A stretch of 64,000 bases of DNA from Pseudomonas vanderleydeniana (GTDB taxonomy: Bacteria > Pseudomonadota > Gammaproteobacteria > Pseudomonadales > Pseudomonadaceae): the NCBI RefSeq assembly GCF_014268755.2, contig NZ_CP077093.1, positions 1,786,001 through 1,850,000 on the forward strand, read 5' to 3'. Under the pieces are notes generated by a model, which saw only the letters and a program-made list of their open reading frames with translations, was not told the DNA's origin and did no database searches. The position numbers and the translations under genes were made by a program. Every line of letters begins with the position of its first letter. Position 1 is the first letter of the stretch. Shown here one piece after another: positions 62,783 to 64,000 of this stretch.

Positions 62783-63253
62783 ATGGCTATTGATATCGGT
62801 ATCAGCGAAGCAGACCGCAAGTCCATCGTCGAGGGGCTTTCCCGCCTGTTGTCGGATACCTATGTGCTTTATCTGAAGACCCACAACTTCCACTGGAACG
62901 TCAGCGGCCCGATGTTTCGGACCCTGCACTTGATGTTTGAAGAGCAATACAACGAGCTGGCGCTGGCCGTGGATCTGATCGCCGAACGGATCCGCGCGCT
63001 CGGTTTTCCGGCGCCCGGCACCTATTCGACCTATGCCCGGCTGTCTTCCATCAAGGAAGAGGAGGGTGTGCCGAGCGCCGAGGAGATGATCCGGCAACTG
63101 GTGCAGGGGCAGGAAGCGGTGACCCGTACCGCGCGGGGTATCTTTCCGCTGCTGGACAAGGTCAGCGACGAGCCGACTGCGGACCTGCTGACCCAGCGCA
63201 TGCAGGTGCATGAGAAAACCGCCTGGATGTTGCGCGCCCTGCTGGAAGGCTAG
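62783..63253 (+). CDS. Dps-family ferritin-like protein
   Basis: This 156-residue Dps/ferritin-like protein stores iron and protects DNA in stress. The ferroxidase region '[20 protein letters not shown]' (His31 and His35 side) continues '[20 protein letters not shown]', giving the inter-subunit ferroxidase site with Asp and Glu. The length is normal. ATG 62783 is chosen because AAGGGG is 6 bases upstream; the ATG at 62777 is directly against it. The gene has its own promoter region after a convergent membrane gene. Confidence 0.92.
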   Translation: MAIDIGISEADRKSIVEGLSRLLSDTYVLYLKTHNFHWNVSGPMFRTLHLMFEEQYNELALAVDLIAERIRALGFPAPGTYSTYARLSSIKEEEGVPSAEEMIRQLVQGQEAVTRTARGIFPLLDKVSDEPTADLLTQRMQVHEKTAWMLRALLEG

Positions 63254-63490
63254 GGCGATTGCGCACGGGCGGCCGACCCGCTCGTGCGGTCCCCGGCGCT
63301 GCCTGCGTGTGGCGTGCGCCGGTTGCGTTCCTGCCGCTGGGCGCCGGCGTTCCTCGTTTTCTGGTCGCTTCATCCTACGCAGGCCATGGTCCGGTCTGCT
63401 GGATAAGGAATTTTGCTTGCGGTTTTATGTAAGCGAGATTTTCCAAGAGCGCCCTTGTTCAAGGGCGTGCAGCGACGGAGTGCGAGGAAG
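63254..63490. other. intergenic region between dps-like and RHH genes
   Basis: The 237 bases have no recognised gene. The second part (63400-63490) contains GCTTGCGGTTTTATGTAAGC, a small inverted pair, and a GCGCCCTTGTTCAAGGGCG hairpin. No T-tract marks a clear terminator. Confidence 0.35.
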
Positions 63491-63826
63491 ATGGTGCAGT
63501 TGAAACAGTGTGGGAGGGAGTCCGGTCTGCTGCGCAAGACCCGGCCCGATCCCATGTTGCTGGAATTTGATATCGGATTGGCCAAGCCGGTTTCACGATC
63601 CGTTCGCCTGAACGGATTCGCGACCTGCCTGCGCCTGGAGGAGGTCTACTGGAAAGTCCTGGCCGATATGGCCGGGGTCCATCAGTGCACGGTCAATGCG
63701 CTGCTGTCGAATGTCGACATGGAAGTGCACCTGCGTTACGGCGGGGTGAAGAACTTCAGTGGCCTGATCCGCGTGGTCTGTATGGTGCACCTGCTGACGC
63801 TGGGCGGTTTGCAGCATTCGCGCTGA
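63491..63826 (+). CDS. ribbon-helix-helix (RHH_4) domain protein
   Basis: This 111-residue protein has a ribbon-helix-helix domain from about residue 36 ('SRSVRLNGFATCLRLEEVYW', continuing 'KVLADMAGVHQCTVNALLSN'), the RHH_4 pattern. It probably binds DNA as a dimer. ATG 63491 follows GAGGAAG with close spacing; ATG 63553 ('MLLEFDIGLAKPV') is a possible shorter start. No partner toxin gene is next to it. Its targets are unknown. Confidence 0.8.
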   Translation: MVQLKQCGRESGLLRKTRPDPMLLEFDIGLAKPVSRSVRLNGFATCLRLEEVYWKVLADMAGVHQCTVNALLSNVDMEVHLRYGGVKNFSGLIRVVCMVHLLTLGGLQHSR

Positions 63827-64000
63827 GCATGCCACGCTTGGGTCGCGAGCCGCCGGTCGTGGCAGGCAGGCGACTGGAGGGAGCGCAATGGCCGGTGTTG
63901 CGGCTGCAAAGCCTCGATTTAACAGATATAATCCCGCTCTTTGCTGCATGGCCCGACTCTGGGCACGGGCAGCAGTGATGTCGTTATCTGATTGTCGAGA
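63827..64000 (+). promoter_or_regulatory. promoter-like end region with TATAAT box
   Basis: A perfect -10 hexamer TATAAT lies at 63927-63932, but no good -35 has the right spacing. ATGs at 63948 and 63978 could begin a gene cut by the window end. Neither has a clear ribosome binding site. Confidence 0.35.

Noticed and set aside
63593..63949. 118-codon minus-strand frame at the right end
   Set aside because: Shadow of the ribbon-helix-helix gene with no recognisable domain.

Overview
The window is a stretch of GC-rich, densely coded gammaproteobacterial chromosome. It looks like a Pseudomonas of the fluorescens group. The evidence is an mvaT-type H-NS gene, the neighbour set fumarase / membrane diguanylate cyclase / ferredoxin reductase / enoyl-CoA hydratase / pyruvate kinase, the set secA-argJ-mutT-adenosyltransferase-sensor kinase-panE-GGDEF regulator-yajQ-mscS, an OprD-family porin, and many REP/REPIN palindromes between genes. 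From memory these orders match P. aeruginosa PA4314-PA4333 and PA4394-PA4405; no search was run. No rRNA, tRNA, CRISPR array, phage or insertion sequence was recognised.

Layout. 1-540: 5' part of an iron-starvation ECF sigma factor behind a Fur-box-like site. 706-3921: 3-mercaptopropionate dioxygenase and a four-domain rhodanese, divergent from a LysR regulator. 4266-9788: a six-gene operon for organosulfur uptake and breakdown (SsuC/SsuB-like transporter, flavin monooxygenase, 2-hydroxyacid dehydrogenase, class II aldolase, binding protein). 10089-11273: an exported M19 dipeptidase, followed by a diverged relict of its own 3' end. 11823-22034: flavin amine oxidase, exported RidA, TonB receptor, a second sulfonate-type binding protein, a 2-oxoglutarate dioxygenase, a tRNA-dependent cyclodipeptide synthase (CDPS), an MFS exporter and an LLM flavin monooxygenase. 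22476-26314: a lone SIR2-like DUF4917 protein, an iron alcohol dehydrogenase, a DMT protein and a LysR regulator.

26391-45866 is core sequence: fumarase, diguanylate cyclase block, pyruvate kinase, lipoprotein, PilZ protein, a MoxR/DUF58/DUF4350/DUF4129/SpoIIM/RDD membrane operon, sbcB, mvaT, purU, and an amino-acid-type chemoreceptor. 46121-58575 is the dciA/secA/argJ/mutT to mscS block. 58852-63826 holds an OprD porin, a HIT protein with slyX, a membrane cold-shock protein, a Dps-like ferritin and a ribbon-helix-helix protein.

The most unusual part is 11823-22034. A CDPS sits next to a 2-oxoglutarate dioxygenase and an exporter, which is the logic of a diketopiperazine natural-product cluster. 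Here it is embedded among sulfonate transport and flavin desulfonation genes. The amine oxidase and RidA both carry export signals and could form a periplasmic imine-handling pair. The product is unknown. REPINs punctuate this island, and one is read through, in frame, by the start of the second binding-protein gene.
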